Part shown: positions 8,131 through 15,930 of the stretch, piece after piece
How positions within the stretch are numbered: the first letter of the stretch is position 1
Layout: each line of letters begins with the position of its first letter
Assembly: GCA_964436315.1 (NCBI GenBank)
Contig: CAYTCZ010000010.1
Coordinates: forward strand, 1 to 47,068
Length of the DNA: 47,068 nt
Source: CAYTCZ01 sp964436315
GTDB lineage: Bacteria > Actinomycetota > Thermoleophilia > Gaiellales > Gaiellaceae
Direction: 5' to 3'
Position numbers and translations under genes: made by a program
Notes under the pieces: model-generated
Told to the model about the DNA's origin: nothing
The model's input: the letters and a program-made list of their open reading frames with translations, nothing else
Databases searched by the model: none

Positions 8131-8223
8131 AACCGCGCGGTTAACAGACGCAATGCGACGATTCTCAGTCCGGTCGGGTGAAAATCGACCGATCTTGGCA
8201 CCCGGGCCGAGTAAGCTCCGCGC
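8131..8223. promoter_or_regulatory. pccB upstream region: palindromes and leaderless -10
   Basis: Just after the GNAT stop is the perfect 12-base palindrome AACCGCGCGGTT (8131-8142). Further on, CGGTCG-N9-CGACCG (8171-8191) is an inverted repeat next to the expected -35 position. The -10 TAAGCT (8212-8217) lies 6 bases before the pccB ATG. The inverted repeat could be an operator; no regulator is encoded beside it. Confidence 0.4.
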
Positions 8224-9834
8224 ATGGCGGTGACCGAGGATTCGCCGAATACCGATCCAGATCGGTCGAGGCCGGCTGAGGCTGGGACGACCGAGGAGAA
8301 GCTCGCCGAACTCGGGCGCCTGCGCGACGAGGCGGCCCATTCGGGCGATCCACGCTCAGTCGAGCGCCAGCGGGAACGCGGCAAGCTCCTTGCTCGCGAG
8401 CGACTCGAAAAGCTCCTCGATCCCGGAAGTTTCGTGGAGCTCGATCGATTCGTTCGCCATCGCAACCCGCATTTCGGAATGATGGAGCGGCGGCCGTGGG
8501 GCGATGCGGTCGTGACCGGCTACGGCACCATCTTCGGTCGCAAGGTCTTCGTCTTCTCGCAGGACTTCACCGTGTTCGGCGGCACGCTCTCGGAGGCGTT
8601 CGCCGAGAAGATCTGCAAGGTGATGGACCTCGCTCTGAAGTACGGATGTCCGCTTATCGGCATCAATGACTCTGGGGGCGCCCGAATCCAGGAGGGTGTC
8701 GTCTCGCTTGGGGGCTACGCCGAGATCTTCTGGCGCAATGTCCAGGCCTCGGGCGTTATCCCGCAGATCAGCCTGGTCATGGGCCCGACCGCTGGCGGAG
8801 CCGTGTATTCACCCGCGATGACCGACTTCATCCTGATGGTGAAGGAGACGTCGTACATGTTCATCACCGGCCCCGAGGTCGTGAAGACGGTCACGGGTGA
8901 AGAGGTGACCTTCGAGGAGCTCGGGGGCGCGGCGACACACGCGTCGAAATCCGGTGTGGCCCACTTTGCCGCGGAGGACGAAGAGGCATGCATCGAGGAC
9001 GCGCGATATCTGCTCTCGTTTCTCCCGCAGAACAACATCGATCCACCACCCTTCTTCGAGCCGAGCGACCCGCCGGATCGCGAAGAACCCTCACTCGACT
9101 CGATCATTCCGGATAATCCGAACAAGCCGTACAACATGCGCGCCGTGATCGACCAGATCGTGGACGATCGACGCTTTCTCGAAGTCCAGGAGCTGTGGGC
9201 CGAGAACATCATCTGCGGCTTTGCCAGGCTCGCCGGCCATCCGGTGGGCGTTGTGGCGAATAATCCGAAAGCGCTCGCCGGCACGCTCGATATCGATTCC
9301 TCGGTCAAGGCCGGTCGCTTCGTGCGGTTCTGCGATGCCTTCAACATCCCGCTGGTGACCTTCGTCGACGTGCCCGGGTTCCTGCCGGGGACGTCGCAGG
9401 AGTGGGGCGGGATCATCCGGCACGGGGCCAAGCTCCTCTACGCGTACAGCGAGGCGACGGTGCCGAAGCTCGCCGTCATCACGAGGAAGGCCTACGGCGG
9501 TGCCTACGACGTCATGAGCTCCAAGCACATCCGCGCCGACTTCAACTTCGCCTGGCCGACTGCCGAGGTCGCCGTCATGGGCCCTGAGGGAGCCGTAAAT
9601 ATTGTCTTTCGGCGTGAGCTCGATGAGGCCGAGAACCCCGAGACACGCCGTGAGGAGCTCATTTCCAATTACCGCGCGCAATTCGCGAACCCCTATACGG
9701 CCGCAGAACGCGGCTACGTCGACGATGTGATCGAGCCGCGACGAACGCGCCCCGTGCTCGTAGACGCCCTCCAGACAGCTCTCACCAAGCGCGAGCGCCG
9801 GCCCTCGCGCAAGCACGGGAACATCCCCCTTTAG
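8224..9834 (+). CDS. pccB: Acyl-CoA (propionyl-CoA) carboxylase beta subunit
   Basis: A carboxyltransferase of 536 residues that moves CO2 from carboxybiotin to an acyl-CoA. It has both crotonase-fold halves: in the N-half SRARERLEKLLDPGSF-like text, the oxyanion-hole segment MGPTAGGAVYSPA and the acyl-CoA site around DSGGARIQEG; in the C-half VDVPGFLPGT, RKAYGGAYDVM and AVMGPEGAVNI. Asp429 in GGAYDVM is the position known from Streptomyces and Mycobacterium to favour propionyl-CoA, where acetyl-CoA enzymes have Ile. The product is then (S)-methylmalonyl-CoA, which fits the mutase gene 0.9 kb upstream. The biotin-bearing alpha subunit is 4.2 kb downstream at 14.0 kb, separated by unrelated genes. 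A hairpin terminator follows. Confidence 0.93.
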   Translation: MAVTEDSPNTDPDRSRPAEAGTTEEKLAELGRLRDEAAHSGDPRSVERQRERGKLLARERLEKLLDPGSFVELDRFVRHRNPHFGMMERRPWGDAVVTGYGTIFGRKVFVFSQDFTVFGGTLSEAFAEKICKVMDLALKYGCPLIGINDSGGARIQEGVVSLGGYAEIFWRNVQASGVIPQISLVMGPTAGGAVYSPAMTDFILMVKETSYMFITGPEVVKTVTGEEVTFEELGGAATHASKSGVAHFAAEDEEACIEDARYLLSFLPQNNIDPPPFFEPSDPPDREEPSLDSIIPDNPNKPYNMRAVIDQIVDDRRFLEVQELWAENIICGFARLAGHPVGVVANNPKALAGTLDIDSSVKAGRFVRFCDAFNIPLVTFVDVPGFLPGTSQEWGGIIRHGAKLLYAYSEATVPKLAVITRKAYGGAYDVMSSKHIRADFNFAWPTAEVAVMGPEGAVNIVFRRELDEAENPETRREELISNYRAQFANPYTAAERGYVDDVIEPRRTRPVLVDALQTALTKRERRPSRKHGNIPL

Positions 9835-9840
9835 TAATTT

Positions 9841-9869
9841 CGCCGAAAGTGCTAGTCGCACTTTCGGCG
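9841..9869. terminator. Hairpin between pccB and the NlpC/P60 gene
   Basis: Perfect 12-bp stem CGCCGAAAGTGC / GCACTTTCGGCG with loop TAGTC, 7 bases after the pccB stop. There is no T-tract. It lies between convergent genes and can act in both directions. Confidence 0.75.
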
Positions 9870-9933
9870 ACCGGAGCACGTCTTCGGCCTCCGCTACAGG
9901 CAGAGAGAGAGGGGCGATGCCTTAAAACCGTGG

Positions 9934-10947
9934 TTAGGCCAGGCCGGCTTCGGCGAGGGGCCGCCTGGCCCAGGCGAACGTCTCTTCGTACCAGCCGCTC
10001 AGTGGATGGAGGGTCGTTCCGCTCCGCGACGAGTGGATGATCCAGCCGCCGCCGAGGTAGATCCCTGAGTGGCCAACGTGCTTCGGCTTCGACTTCGGCC
10101 CCTTGTTCCCAAAGAAGAGGAGATCGCCGGGTTGCAGGTCGTCCCTCTTGATGCGATCGCGTTTCCTGATCGCACCGCTCATCGAGTAGGTCGTTCGGCC
10201 GACGATGGTGTCGTTGAGAGCCGGTGCATCCGGATAGAGCTCGGTCTTGTACACGCGCCAGATGAACCCGGAGCAGTCGAACCCGCCCGAGACCTTGCGA
10301 CCGAAAAGCGTCTGCTTGCGCTCCGCGTAGCCGCCCCAGACATACGGGTATCCGACCCACTGAACTGCGCGCGTGAGCACGGCCTGCTGCCACGGGGTGT
10401 ACTCAGGAAGGGCAAAACTCGAAGCGAGGCCCTCGACGTACGGGATACGCCATTCCTCGAGTCCGAGGACCCTGGAAATTGAGTAGGCGGCCTCCACGCG
10501 CGTGATCCGCTGGCGCGGCAGGAGTTCTCGTGCGTCGTTCTCGGAGTCATGATTGATGCGCAATCCAAGGAGTCGGGCCACGGTCTCGAAGCCGATTCTC
10601 TTCGGTGGCGTGAGCCCGGCATCGCTCACCACGACCCGGAACTGATTGGCGGCTGGGCCAAGGCCGAGAGCTTTGACGAGCCGTTTGTGGAACTGCGCGA
10701 CCCGGACGGCCTGCTCGGGCTTCTTCGCTTGGTGTTGCCGTCCGGTCACAAGGGTCAGGACTTCCGCAAACTCGCCTCTCGTGAGCGCATCATCGGGGCG
10801 GAACTCTTCGACCGAAGGTGCCATGAGACCGGCGTCGACGACGGTCTGCACGAACTCCTGGCCCCAGTGCGTGTGCTCCTCGGCGGCCGCGCTCGGAACG
10901 AACGCGATCGCGAAGAGCGCGGCGAGAATGAAAGCGGCGTGGCGCAT
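9934..10947 (-). CDS. Secreted SLH-domain NlpC/P60 peptidoglycan hydrolase
   Basis: A 337-residue exported endopeptidase. Residues 1-22 form a signal peptide ending in SAAA. Residues about 25-165 contain SLH-like repeats (DALTRGEFAEVL and QRITRVEAAYSISRVLGL), which usually anchor proteins to the cell wall. The C-terminal NlpC/P60 domain has the catalytic Cys225 (GGFDCSGF), His293 (HVGHSGIYLGGG) and His305 (IIHSS), plus QPGDLLFF. NlpC/P60 enzymes cut D-Glu-diamino acid bonds in stem peptides. It is transcribed alone, convergent with pccB and divergent from the small ORF at 11013. I see no clear TANNNT element; the nearest candidate is TAGCAG, 7 bases before the ATG. Confidence 0.9.
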   Translation of the reverse strand: MRHAAFILAALFAIAFVPSAAAEEHTHWGQEFVQTVVDAGLMAPSVEEFRPDDALTRGEFAEVLTLVTGRQHQAKKPEQAVRVAQFHKRLVKALGLGPAANQFRVVVSDAGLTPPKRIGFETVARLLGLRINHDSENDARELLPRQRITRVEAAYSISRVLGLEEWRIPYVEGLASSFALPEYTPWQQAVLTRAVQWVGYPYVWGGYAERKQTLFGRKVSGGFDCSGFIWRVYKTELYPDAPALNDTIVGRTTYSMSGAIRKRDRIKRDDLQPGDLLFFGNKGPKSKPKHVGHSGIYLGGGWIIHSSRSGTTLHPLSGWYEETFAWARRPLAEAGLA

Positions 10948-11012
10948 TCCACTACTGCTATCGGCGCGACGGCGCCCTTCTCTTTAAGCGATGCTGTTAG
11001 CTCCTTCGAGGG

Positions 11013-11201
11013 ATGCGACTACAGATCAACCCAGAGCCGTCGGATTCTGAGCGCCGAGCCATCGAAAGTGCGGTGTTCGCCTACGTCCGGAAGGCTGGAC
11101 CGAAGCGCGCGAACTGGTGGGCGGTTGGAGTCGAAGAGAACCTGGCCGATGGTGCGTTAGACGAGGGTTCGCTCGACGGCGACGCTCCAACCCGCGAGTA
11201 G
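11013..11201 (+). CDS. Small hypothetical protein, acyl-CoA carboxylase epsilon-like
   Basis: A 62-residue ORF, acidic at its C-terminus. The pattern PEPSDSERRAIESAV, then a gap, then NWWAVGVEEN resembles short proteins that accompany actinobacterial biotin-dependent carboxylases (S/E-E-R-A-A-I plus a Trp-containing segment, then a Gly-x-x-Glu end). That resemblance is from memory and is weak. Its last 45 bases overlap the 3' end of the convergent glpK. GAGGG lies directly against the ATG, too close for a good ribosome site. Codon third positions are less GC-rich than in the neighbours. It could be a real small carboxylase subunit gene or a chance ORF. Confidence 0.4.
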   Translation: MRLQINPEPSDSERRAIESAVFAYVRKAGPKRANWWAVGVEENLADGALDEGSLDGDAPTRE

Positions 11202-12584
11202 ACAGTCCCGTTCCTCGGTGGGCATCTGGGGCTCGTACCGTTCCGCCGGCCGCCAGAGCGACTCGATCTCCTCGGGAGACGAGAACATGCCAACTCCCAG
11301 GCCTGCAAGTGCTGCGGCGCCGATTGCCGTCGTTTCCCGCTCCGCCGGGACCTCGACGCTGAGGTCCGCGATGTCGGCTTGGAATTGCAGGAGAAACCGG
11401 TTTGCGGCAGCGCCGCCGTCGGCGCGGAGGACTTCGATCGGCTCGGGCGCTGCTGCGATCACATCGTTCGTTTGGTAGGCGATCGCCTCGAGGGCCGCGC
11501 GAACGACGTGCTCGCGCCGAGTCGCCCCGGTGATCCCCGTGATCAGACCACGTGCGTCCGGGTTCCAATGCGGGGATCCGAGGCCAGATAAGGCGGGAAC
11601 GAAGTAGACACCGCCGTTGCCGTCAATGGAGCGTGCGATTTCCTCGCTCTCTTCGGGCGAGGCGATCAGCCCGATCTCGATGAGCCATTGAATCGCAGCA
11701 CCCGTGATGAAGATCGAGCCTTCGAGGGCGAAGACTGGTTCCTCGCTCTCGAGCGCCCAAGCGATCGTACGAACGAGGCCTGGCGGAGCCGGCCCGGCGT
11801 TGTTCCCGGTGTTGATGAGAACGAAACTTCCCGTTCCGTAGGTGACCTTGGTCTGGCCGGGTTCTATGCAGGACTGGCCGAATAGCGCCGATTGCTGGTC
11901 TCCGGCGATACTCGCGATCGGAATCCGTGCGTTCAGAAGCAGGGCCTCGCCGGCGACACCGCTCGATGGAACAAGATTGGGGAGGAGCGACCGCTCGACG
12001 CGGAAGAGTTCGAGCAACTCCTCGCTCCAAGCGCCCGCTTCGAGCTCGAGGAGCATTGTCCGAGATGCGTTCGAAAGGTCGGAGACATGCGCTTCACCGC
12101 CGGTCAGCTTCCAGGCAAGCCAGGAATCGACCGTCCCGAACGCGAGATCACGGGCCGGCGTCTTGGTCTCCTTGAGGAGCCACTCGAGCTTCGTTGCCGA
12201 AAAGTACGGATCCACCGGGAGACCGGTGATCTCTCGAATACGATCCGACGGGAGTTCGGCGCAACGCACGGCCGTCCGTCGGTCTTGCCACACGATTGCG
12301 TTCGCCACCGGTCGGCCTGTACGACGGTTCCACAACACGGTGGTCTCACGCTGATTTGTCAGACCGAGCGCCTGGAGCTCGGAACCGACTACGTTCGCGG
12401 ATTCGGCAGCTGCGCGCGCCGCCGATTGGACGGACTCCCAGAGCTCCTCAGGGTCATGTTCGACCCAGCCGGGTCGAGGATAGTGCTGCTCGATTGCTCG
12501 GTAGGCGCGCCCCCGAACGCGGAGCTCTTCGTCGACGACGAGCGCCGTCGTACCGGTCGTTCCCTGATCGATTGCGAGGATCAA
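11157..12584 (-). CDS. glpK: Glycerol kinase
   Basis: Phosphorylates glycerol with ATP to sn-glycerol 3-phosphate in the cytoplasm. The 475-residue protein has the FGGY-kinase start LAIDQGTTGTTALV, the substrate block NQRETTVLW and AIVWQDRRT, the ATP-site segment TYGTGSF, and the C-terminal signature block around LRADGGAAANRFLLQFQAD. It is slightly shorter than the usual 495-505 residues. It begins with TTG inside the overlap TTGA with the stop of the GNAT gene upstream, so translation is coupled. The operon order is pgsA, double GNAT, glpK. This places glycerol 3-phosphate supply beside phosphatidylglycerol-phosphate synthesis, which uses the same compound. Confidence 0.95.
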   Translation of the reverse strand: MILAIDQGTTGTTALVVDEELRVRGRAYRAIEQHYPRPGWVEHDPEELWESVQSAARAAAESANVVGSELQALGLTNQRETTVLWNRRTGRPVANAIVWQDRRTAVRCAELPSDRIREITGLPVDPYFSATKLEWLLKETKTPARDLAFGTVDSWLAWKLTGGEAHVSDLSNASRTMLLELEAGAWSEELLELFRVERSLLPNLVPSSGVAGEALLLNARIPIASIAGDQQSALFGQSCIEPGQTKVTYGTGSFVLINTGNNAGPAPPGLVRTIAWALESEEPVFALEGSIFITGAAIQWLIEIGLIASPEESEEIARSIDGNGGVYFVPALSGLGSPHWNPDARGLITGITGATRREHVVRAALEAIAYQTNDVIAAAPEPIEVLRADGGAAANRFLLQFQADIADLSVEVPAERETTAIGAAALAGLGVGMFSSPEEIESLWRPAERYEPQMPTEERDCLLAGWSVAVERTLV

Positions 12585-13465
12585 CCGAGCCGGAGCTCGA
12601 AGGACTGCAGGACGAGGAACGGCATGAAACCCTGTTTGCGGAACAGTCGAGTGGCCGGCAAGTTGTCGGCCGGAACCGTCAGTCCGAGCGGTTCAGCAGG
12701 ATGGCCCTCCCAGTACGACTCGAGCGCCGCGCTGGCGAGCGCAGCCCCGACTCCCCGCGATCGGGCGCTTTCGGTTACGCCGAGGTGGTAGATCCACCGG
12801 TCGCTCGGGTCAATGTCGAGAAAGGCGAGGACGCGATCTGACTCCTCGGCGAGAAAGACAGTGCCCCGTTCGAGTCCGTCCCGCCAGACGTGTTCGGGAA
12901 ATCGGCCCTCAGGGAAGCACTCCTGATAGAGGGCCAAGGCCGCGTCGATGTCGTCGGGCATCCCAGGACGAACCTCGACGCCCGCAGGCGGCTCGACGAC
13001 CTTGTGGGACTCTGGAGTGAGTCGGAAGATTGCCCTTGCCTTGCCCGAGGGCTTGAAGCCGCATCGCTCGAGCAGTACTCGCCACTGGGCGTTTCTCGTC
13101 CCGACTGATCCGATAATCCGGGGTACCGTGAAGCTCTCGGCGATCTCGATCGAGGTCTCAAGCAGACGTCGTGCCAGGCGTTGACCCCGGTACTCCTCGG
13201 CGACGATCGGGCCGAAGAGGTCAGCGTGCTCCCAGCCCGCGGGCACCTCCACACCGCCGAAGCCGACCACTCGGCGCCCTTCTTCGACGACGCGGAGGGT
13301 TTCGCTCGGATCACGATCCCAACCCGCGAGCTCGCTATCGAGTTCCTCACGGGTTTCCCACACCGGGTTTCCGACCTGCTCCTCGGGTCGCGAGAGCGCG
13401 TGGCGAGACAGTTCGAGGACGGCTAGTCGGTCTGCTTCCTTGAACTTACGCAGGTTGTCTGCCAC
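12581..13465 (-). CDS. Protein with two GNAT acetyltransferase domains
   Basis: 294 residues from the GTG at 13465. The first GNAT domain has its acetyl-CoA loop at VAEEYRGQRLARRLLE; the second has it at VTESARSRGVGAALASAAL followed by VPADNLPATRLFRKQGF. Tandem GNAT proteins of this kind include mycothiol synthase, but the two domains here lack enough recognisable context to claim that reaction. The frame stays open 40 codons further upstream into pgsA, but that part is unlikely to be translated. The chosen GTG overlaps the pgsA end by 20 bases. The stop overlaps the glpK start. The substrate is unknown. Confidence 0.75.
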   Translation of the reverse strand: MADNLRKFKEADRLAVLELSRHALSRPEEQVGNPVWETREELDSELAGWDRDPSETLRVVEEGRRVVGFGGVEVPAGWEHADLFGPIVAEEYRGQRLARRLLETSIEIAESFTVPRIIGSVGTRNAQWRVLLERCGFKPSGKARAIFRLTPESHKVVEPPAGVEVRPGMPDDIDAALALYQECFPEGRFPEHVWRDGLERGTVFLAEESDRVLAFLDIDPSDRWIYHLGVTESARSRGVGAALASAALESYWEGHPAEPLGLTVPADNLPATRLFRKQGFMPFLVLQSFELRLG

Positions 13466-13985
13466 GGAGCACAGAGGGAGCGATGCGGGCGTAATCAAGG
13501 CCTGAGATCCACGTGAGTGCGAGCGCCACGAGCAGTGCCCACCAGGCGATGTCTTCTTGAATGGCGCCGCCGGCGGCGAGTCCACCCAGTACGACCGCGG
13601 CGGCCTGGACTCCGGTCTTCCATTTGCCCAGGTCGCGAGCGCTGATGACGACGCGCTTTTCGAGCGCGGCGAGACGAAGCCCTGTGACGAGGAATTCTCG
13701 CGCCACGATCAGCGCCACCATCCAGGCGGGAAACACCGGCTCGATCAACATGATGAGCGCAGCGATGATCAGAAGCTTGTCGGCAACGGGGTCCACGAGC
13801 CGTCCGAAATCGCTCGTATTCCCGGTGCGCCTGGCCCACTGTCCATCCGCCCAATCGGTTGCCATTGCGAGGGCGAACACGATGGTGGCCAGGTAGTAGT
13901 GGTTTTCGAAGTTCCAGGCGTAGAGCAGCACGACGACCGGAACGGCGACGATTCTGGCCACCGTCAGTTGATCCGCGAATCCCAT
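13446..13985 (-). CDS. pgsA: CDP-diacylglycerol--glycerol-3-phosphate 3-phosphatidyltransferase
   Basis: An integral membrane enzyme of 179 residues that makes phosphatidylglycerol phosphate, the first committed step to phosphatidylglycerol and cardiolipin. The CDP-alcohol phosphotransferase motif D-G-x2-A-R-x8-G-x3-D-x3-D is complete in DWADGQWARRTGN followed by DFGRLVDPVADK. Four to six hydrophobic helices surround it. The start NQLT-like segment (FADQLTVARIVAVP) and the sequence AREFLVTGLR are typical of PgsA rather than phosphatidylinositol synthase. First gene of the pgsA-GNAT-glpK operon. Its ATG lies 8 bases after TATTCT, and only 22 bases separate it from the start of the divergent carboxylase alpha gene. 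Confidence 0.9.
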   Translation of the reverse strand: MGFADQLTVARIVAVPVVVLLYAWNFENHYYLATIVFALAMATDWADGQWARRTGNTSDFGRLVDPVADKLLIIAALIMLIEPVFPAWMVALIVAREFLVTGLRLAALEKRVVISARDLGKWKTGVQAAAVVLGGLAAGGAIQEDIAWWALLVALALTWISGLDYARIAPSVLRGRQPA

Positions 13986-14007
13986 TGAAGGACAGAATAC
14001 GCCTGTC
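13986..14007. promoter_or_regulatory. Divergent pgsA / carboxylase-alpha promoter region
   Basis: Only 22 bases lie between the two start codons. On the minus strand TATTCT (13999-13994) is 8 bases from the pgsA ATG. On the plus strand the best -10 candidate is CAGAAT (13993-13998), 9 bases before the GTG. Any -35 elements and operators must lie inside the opposite gene. Confidence 0.4.
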
Positions 14008-15786
14008 GTGGCTGTCTTCGAGAAAGTCCTCGTCGCGAATCGGGGCGAAATCGCGGTCCGGATCTTCCGGACGCTGCGAGAACTGGGAATCGGGACTGTC
14101 GCCGTCTACTCGGAGCCCGATCGGCGAGCGCGTCACGTCCTCTCCGCCGACGAGGCCTATCTCGTCGGTCTCGGCCCGCCCGCGGAGAGCTACTTGAACC
14201 AGGATCGGATCATCGAAGCCGCTCGCAGCGCCGGGGCCGGGGCGATCCATCCGGGATATGGCTTCCTCGCGGAGAACGCGTCGTTTGCCCGTGCCTGCGT
14301 CGACGCGGGCATCGTCTGGATCGGTCCTCCAGCTGACGCCATCGAGGCGATGGGGAGCAAGGTCGCCGCGCGTCAGCTCATGGTCGAGGCCGGCGTCCCG
14401 ATCGTTCCTGGCACGACCGCGCCGGTCGGCTCAGCCAGCGACCTCGTGAGTCTCGGCGACGAGCTCGGCTGGCCCCTCGCGGTCAAAGCCTCGGCAGGCG
14501 GCGGCGGGAAAGGTCTCAAGGTCGTGGCGTCCCCAGAGGAGGCCGAGCGGGCTCTCGCCTCGGCGAAACGAGAAGGCCAGGCGTATTTCGCAGATCCGAC
14601 GGTCTATGTGGAGCGGTATATCGAGGATCCGCGGCACGTCGAAGTCCAGATTCTGGCCGACGACCACGACAACGTCATCCACCTCGGGGAACGGGATTGC
14701 ACGATTCAGCGCCGGCATCAGAAGCTCGTCGAAGAGACTCCCTCCCCGGCCGTGACCGAAGAGCTCCGGCAACGCATCGGAACGATCGGCGTCGAGGCGG
14801 CGGCAGCCGTCGGTTACCGAGGTGCCGGAACGATCGAGGGTCTGCTGGACCGCGACGGCAACTACTACTTTCTCGAGATGAATACACGGATCCAGGTCGA
14901 GCACACGGTCACCGAGGCGATAACCGGGATCGATCTTGTCCGTGAGCAGGTCCTCATCGCTTCCGGACAACGACTCTCAGCCGAACAGGAAGACATCCGA
15001 TTTGCAGGCCATGCGATCGAGTGTCGAATCAACGCTGAGGACCCGACCAACGGATTCCTCCCGAGTCCAGGCAGGATTACGGCTTACCGCGAGCCCGGTG
15101 GACCCGGGGTCCGGGTTGACTCCGGTGTTGACGAGGGTGGCGAGGTGAGCGGGCTCTACGACCCGTTGGCCGCAAAGTTGATCGTTCACGACGTTGATCG
15201 GGAGAGCGCACGCCGGCGCATGCTTCGAGCCCTTGACGAGTTCGTGTTTGAGGGGCCGACGACGCTCATCGGCTTCCATAAGGCGCTCCTCTCGCATCCG
15301 TCCTTCGTGAACGCGGAAACCTGCCACGGCCTCGTGGAAAGTCCAGAGCTCGCCGAGGCAGCCCGCGATGCCGCTCTGCCGGCGGGCCGAACGACTTTGA
15401 GCAGCACCCCGAGCGTCGCTGAACGATCGTTCGACGTCGAAGTCGACGGACGACGGTTCGAGGTCAAGGTGATTGACGAGGAGCCGCCCTTCGCCGAGCT
15501 CGCCCGCCGTCGAGCCGAACGTCGGCACGACGGCCCCGGACATCATGAGGCAGCGAAGGAAGCCGTCGTGAGTCCGATGCAGGGAACGGTGCTCGCCGTC
15601 GAGGTCGAGGATGGCCAGGAAGTCCAACCCGGCGATGTGCTTTGCATCATCGAGGCGATGAAGATGGAGAACGAGATCACCGCGCACCGGAGCGGACAGG
15701 TGACTCAGCTCTCGGTCTCCGAAGGCGCCCCGGTCTCGACGGGCCAGGTGATCTGCGTTGTTTCACAGGAGGCGGAGGACGGCTAG
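14008..15786 (+). CDS. Acyl-CoA carboxylase alpha subunit (biotin carboxylase + biotin carrier)
   Basis: 592 residues. The biotin carboxylase part begins KVLVANRGEIAVRI, with the ATP-grasp glycine loop KASAGGGGKGLK, the catalytic ERDCTIQRRHQKL segment and EMNTRIQVEHTVTE. A linker near residues 480-510 follows, and the biotin carrier domain has the attachment lysine in EAMKMEN near residue 550. It carboxylates its own biotin with bicarbonate and ATP and hands the carboxyl group to the beta subunit; PccB at 8.2 kb is the only partner in the window. Bicarbonate could come from the carbonic anhydrase at 27 kb. Such alpha chains often serve several beta subunits, so I do not restrict it to propionyl-CoA. 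The stop TAG lies at the base of a hairpin. Confidence 0.92.
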   Translation: MAVFEKVLVANRGEIAVRIFRTLRELGIGTVAVYSEPDRRARHVLSADEAYLVGLGPPAESYLNQDRIIEAARSAGAGAIHPGYGFLAENASFARACVDAGIVWIGPPADAIEAMGSKVAARQLMVEAGVPIVPGTTAPVGSASDLVSLGDELGWPLAVKASAGGGGKGLKVVASPEEAERALASAKREGQAYFADPTVYVERYIEDPRHVEVQILADDHDNVIHLGERDCTIQRRHQKLVEETPSPAVTEELRQRIGTIGVEAAAAVGYRGAGTIEGLLDRDGNYYFLEMNTRIQVEHTVTEAITGIDLVREQVLIASGQRLSAEQEDIRFAGHAIECRINAEDPTNGFLPSPGRITAYREPGGPGVRVDSGVDEGGEVSGLYDPLAAKLIVHDVDRESARRRMLRALDEFVFEGPTTLIGFHKALLSHPSFVNAETCHGLVESPELAEAARDAALPAGRTTLSSTPSVAERSFDVEVDGRRFEVKVIDEEPPFAELARRRAERRHDGPGHHEAAKEAVVSPMQGTVLAVEVEDGQEVQPGDVLCIIEAMKMENEITAHRSGQVTQLSVSEGAPVSTGQVICVVSQEAEDG

Positions 15787-15817
15787 ACAGTTGATCGGAG
15801 AATCCGATCAACTGTCT
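15785..15817 (+). terminator. Hairpin containing the carboxylase-alpha stop codon
   Basis: Perfect 14-bp stem AGACAGTTGATCGG / CCGATCAACTGTCT with loop AGAAT. The last two bases of the TAG stop are the first two bases of the stem. No T-tract. Confidence 0.75.
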
Positions 15818-15871
15818 CAGGTACATCTCGGGAGCAGCGCTTAGCGCCGTTCCCGAATTGGCAGTCGCGTC

Positions 15872-15888
15872 AGGCCGCGAAGCGGCCT
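15872..15888. terminator. Small middle hairpin of the convergent region
   Basis: AGGCCGC-GAA-GCGGCCT, a 7-bp stem with a 3-base loop between the two longer hairpins. Confidence 0.4.
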
Positions 15889-15896
15889 CGTCAAGG

Positions 15897-15930
15897 TAGC
15901 TGATTGATCGATGAATCGATCGATCAGCTA
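15897..15930 (-). terminator. Hairpin containing the ABC-permease stop codon
   Basis: A 16-bp stem with one G-T wobble (TAGCTGATTGATCGAT / ATCGATCGATCAGCTA) and a 2-base loop. The minus-strand TAG stop of the permease (15928-15930) forms the base of the stem. Confidence 0.7.

Noticed and set aside
9091..9879. Minus-strand 262-codon frame opposite pccB
   Set aside because: It is a shadow of pccB, whose product is unmistakable. The frame also runs through the terminator hairpin.
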